6,826 bases of DNA. Origin: DATFQI01 sp035264365. Its GTDB lineage: Bacteria; Actinomycetota; Thermoleophilia; Solirubrobacterales; Solirubrobacteraceae. Shown piece after piece: positions 4,822 through 6,826 of this stretch; the stretch's first letter is position 1, and each line of letters starts with the position of its first letter. A program made the translations under genes and the position numbers. A model generated the notes under the pieces. It searched no databases. It was not told the DNA's origin and was given only the letters and a program-made list of their open reading frames with translations. The DNA is taken from the NCBI GenBank assembly GCA_035264365.1, contig DATFQI010000211.1, positions 1 through 6,826 on the forward strand, in the 5' to 3' direction.

Positions 4822-6182
4822 CCCTCGAGCACCTCGCCGTCGGGGATCTCCTTCGGCCCCTCGAGGCGCACCGTGCCGCGCACCACGACGTCGCGGCCGA
4901 ACGTCACGGGCCCCTCGAGCGACAGCCGCTCGCACTCGACGAGCGACGGGGCGCCGGCCGGGAAGTGCTCCTCGAAGTCGCGCAGGCGCTTGTAGTGCTC
5001 GTCGTCGAGGTCGATGATCGGCGGCTTGTTCTCGCGGCGCGGGTCAAGCTCCACCCGGGCGTCGTCGGTCAGGACGTAGGCATCGGAGCGCAGCCCCAGC
5101 AGGTCCTCCGTCGACTTCACCGGCGAGAAGCGGCTGCGCGGCACCCGCAACGGCCGGGCGCCCTCGAAGACGCCGACGGCGGCTCCCATCGCGGTCTCGA
5201 GCTGGAACACCTCGGGCGAGGACTTGTCGGCCGGGTCGACCGTCTTCTTGTTGACGATCAGCGGCAGGCCGAGCACGCCTTCGCGCTCGGCCATCAGCGC
5301 CTTCAGCGCCTCGAGGTCGACCCAGAGGTTGTTCGTGTTCACGTAGCGGTGGCGCGAGATGTCCTGCAGCGCGTCGAGGTCCTCCTCTGGCGTCTGCGCG
5401 GTCTCGCGCAGCAGGTAGCCGCCCTCCGGGCGCTTCGCGATGTGCCCGCCCTTGCGGTCGGCCTCGGTGCGGTCCGTGACCTCCATGACGAAGGGGATCT
5501 CCTCGCGGGCGATCCAGGCGAGCACGCGTGGTTCGAGCACCGCCGCGAGGTTGTCCGAGTTGGACATGAACGCCCAGCGGAAGTTGGCCTCCAGGAGCGC
5601 GTCGAGCATCCCCGAGGTCAGCAGCGCGGTGTAGAGGTCGCCGTGGCCGGGCGGGCACCACTCCTGGGAGGGGTTCGCGGGCCACTCCACCGGGGTGAGG
5701 TCGTCCACGCGCAGCTTGGGCTCCTTGTGCTGGACGAAGTCCGGCGGCACGGGCGACTCGAGCTCGGGGTGCTCGGCGAGCTTGGCCAGCGAGTCGTCGC
5801 GCGTATAGAAGGAGTCCATCAGCACCAGCGGCACTGGCGCTCGGGCACGCTCGCGCAGCGCCTCGACCTGGCGGGCGATGACGTCGAGGAAGGCCAGCCC
5901 GTCCTTGGCCTCGATCAGCGACTTCGCCTGGGTCATGCCCATGCTGGTGCCGAGCCCGCCGTTGAGCTTGAGCACCACCGCGCGGTCCAGCGGACCGTCC
6001 TCCTCCGGCAGGTCGCCGAACTCCACGACGTCGTCGACGGGCTCGATCGAGTCCTCCGGGAGCATCCCGGTCTCGCCGCTCTCGAGCTGCTCGTAGTAGT
6101 GGCGGAACGTGTCGATGGCGGCCTGCGGGATCCCCTCGGCCTCCATCTTCTCCACGCTCGCCTTCAGGCCGTCCGCGCTCAT
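4818..6182 (-). CDS. UTP--glucose-1-phosphate uridylyltransferase (eukaryote-type UGPase)
   Basis: The protein has 454 residues and would form UDP-glucose and pyrophosphate from UTP and glucose-1-phosphate in the cytoplasm, feeding glycan, glycolipid and trehalose synthesis. It is of the UGP2/PF01704 type, not the bacterial GalU type. Visible motifs are the nucleotide loop LKLNGGLGTSMG (71-82) with K87 in TQAKS, PPGHGDLY (177-184), SNSDNL (207-212), MEVTDRTEADRKGG (233-246), NTNNLW (282-287), LPLIVNKKTVDP (306-317), FQLETAMG (326-333) and FSPVKSTEDL (352-361, K356). The C-terminus carries the expected beta-helical repeat (GPVTFGRDVVVRGTVRLEG). All blocks are in order and uninterrupted, so it should be active. 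The start at ATG 6182 is bounded by an in-frame TAG at 6195-6197. No Shine-Dalgarno precedes it, and Met13 is an alternative start. The decarboxylase gene ends 12 nt upstream on the same strand. Confidence 0.95.
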   Translation of the reverse strand: MSADGLKASVEKMEAEGIPQAAIDTFRHYYEQLESGETGMLPEDSIEPVDDVVEFGDLPEEDGPLDRAVVLKLNGGLGTSMGMTQAKSLIEAKDGLAFLDVIARQVEALRERARAPVPLVLMDSFYTRDDSLAKLAEHPELESPVPPDFVQHKEPKLRVDDLTPVEWPANPSQEWCPPGHGDLYTALLTSGMLDALLEANFRWAFMSNSDNLAAVLEPRVLAWIAREEIPFVMEVTDRTEADRKGGHIAKRPEGGYLLRETAQTPEEDLDALQDISRHRYVNTNNLWVDLEALKALMAEREGVLGLPLIVNKKTVDPADKSSPEVFQLETAMGAAVGVFEGARPLRVPRSRFSPVKSTEDLLGLRSDAYVLTDDARVELDPRRENKPPIIDLDDEHYKRLRDFEEHFPAGAPSLVECERLSLEGPVTFGRDVVVRGTVRLEGPKEIPDGEVLEG

Positions 6183-6194
6183 AGCGCGGGCACG

Positions 6195-6826
6195 CTAGCG
6201 AACGGGCGAGCCGGCGCGTGCGGCGGTGAGCGCCTCCTGCAAGGCGGCCGAGAGGCGGTCGACGTCCTCGTCGGCGGTCGACCAGTTCGAGAACGCGACC
6301 CGCGCCGCGGTCATGCCGTGCCAGACGGTCCCGCCGAGCCACGCCTCGCCGCCGCGCTGGAGCTCCTCGATCACCCGCGCGGTGCACGCGTCGTCGCCGT
6401 CGAAGCGCAGCAGCACCTGGTTGAGCACCACGTCGTTGAGGACCTCGGCGCCCTCGACCTCCCCCATGCGCCCCGCAAGCCGGGAGGCGTGCGCGCAGCA
6501 GCGCTCGACGAGCTCCGCGAGCCCGCGCCGGCCAAGGTGGCGCAGCGCCGCGTAGACCGGCACCTGGCGGCCGCGGCGGGACATCTCGGGCGTCCTCGTG
6601 AGCCCGTCGTCGCTCGCCATCAGGTACTCGGCGGTGGCGGACATCGCGGCCGCGTGCGCCTCGCCGTCGGCGACGATCGCCACGCCGCAGTCATAGGGCA
6701 CGTTGAGCCACTTGTGGGCGTCGAGCGCCCACGAGTCGGCGGCGTCGGCGCCCGCGACGAGCGGGGCGAGCCGCGGCGAGGCGGCCGCCCACATCCCGAA
6801 GGCGCCGTCGACGTGGACCCATGCGC
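6195..6826 (-). CDS. PLP-dependent group II decarboxylase, C-terminal part
   Basis: This is an incomplete gene whose N-terminus lies beyond the window edge; 210 residues are visible, ending at TAG (complement of 6195-6197). The fragment begins in the WVHVDGAFG block, where the aspartate pairs with the pyridine nitrogen of PLP, and continues through LDAHKWLNVPYDCG. The lysine of that block (codon 6711-6713) is the Schiff-base residue. Downstream, RTPEMSRRGRQVPVYAALRHLGRRGL and RVAFSNWSTADEDVDRL are conserved C-terminal elements of the aromatic-L-amino-acid/glutamate decarboxylase family. The substrate cannot be assigned; aromatic amino acids, glutamate or aspartate are candidates, and annotation as an aminotransferase-like protein is also common. 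It lies 12 nt upstream of the UGPase gene, so co-transcription is likely. The methionine at 6794 is internal. Confidence 0.9.
   Translation of the reverse strand, partial: AWVHVDGAFGMWAAASPRLAPLVAGADAADSWALDAHKWLNVPYDCGVAIVADGEAHAAAMSATAEYLMASDDGLTRTPEMSRRGRQVPVYAALRHLGRRGLAELVERCCAHASRLAGRMGEVEGAEVLNDVVLNQVLLRFDGDDACTARVIEELQRGGEAWLGGTVWHGMTAARVAFSNWSTADEDVDRLSAALQEALTAARAGSPVR

Noticed and set aside
6192..6199. CGCTAGCG palindrome in the gap between the decarboxylase and UGPase genes
   Set aside because: It is an 8-bp palindrome that includes the decarboxylase stop codon. It is too short and too GC-rich to mean anything without conservation.
1..6826. CRISPR arrays, tRNA or rRNA genes, insertion sequences, integrase or phage genes, toxin-antitoxin pairs
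   Set aside because: I scanned by eye for spaced direct repeats, cloverleaf or rRNA signatures and transposase-like proteins and saw none. Base composition and codon use look uniform across the window.

Overview
The window is very GC-rich (G or C at most third codon positions) and reads as ordinary chromosome from a high-GC actinobacterium. My best guess is a Thermoleophilia/Solirubrobacterales-type lineage, based on gene content: an EAL-HDOD signalling protein, a stand-alone caa3-type CtaG, a eukaryote-type UDP-glucose pyrophosphorylase and a group II PLP decarboxylase. This placement is inference; there is no rRNA or other marker gene.

Layout. The + strand starts with the last 121 codons of an EAL-HDOD protein (1-365), which converges on a comF phosphoribosyltransferase gene on the - strand (391-1071). 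A 246-nt divergent intergenic region (1072-1317) holds the two clearest non-coding signals: a G-quadruplex motif (1154-1175) and a perfect 13-bp inverted repeat whose arms end in DnaA-box-like TTATCCAC (1208-1240). Next is ctaG (+, 1318-2139), which overlaps tail-to-tail with a CDP-alcohol phosphatidyltransferase gene (-, 2127-2792). Upstream of that gene on the same strand lies a LysR-type regulator (-, 2852-3829), separated by 59 nt that carry a strong ribosome binding site next to an inverted repeat. The LysR gene diverges over 74 nt from a short-chain dehydrogenase/reductase gene (+, 3904-4821), the usual arrangement for a LysR regulator and its target. The SDR gene shares a CTAG with the stop of a UTP-glucose-1-phosphate uridylyltransferase gene (-, 4818-6182). 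Twelve nt upstream of that is a PLP-dependent decarboxylase (-, 6195 to beyond 6826, N-terminus outside the window), probably in the same transcript.

How the genes may work together. There is no single pathway. The likely functional units are LysR with the SDR (a regulator and a probable target enzyme) and decarboxylase-UGPase (a two-gene transcript with no obvious metabolic link). The other genes serve c-di-GMP or protein-interaction signalling, DNA uptake or a related PRTase role, cytochrome oxidase assembly and phospholipid synthesis. All three convergent gene pairs are packed extremely tightly (25-nt gap, 13-nt overlap, 4-nt overlap).

I found no mobile element, CRISPR array, tRNA, rRNA or convincing novel multi-gene system. 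The observations most worth following up are regulatory: the 33-nt dyad, the G4 motif, the operator-like repeat before the phosphatidyltransferase gene, and the SDR lacking the usual catalytic serine.
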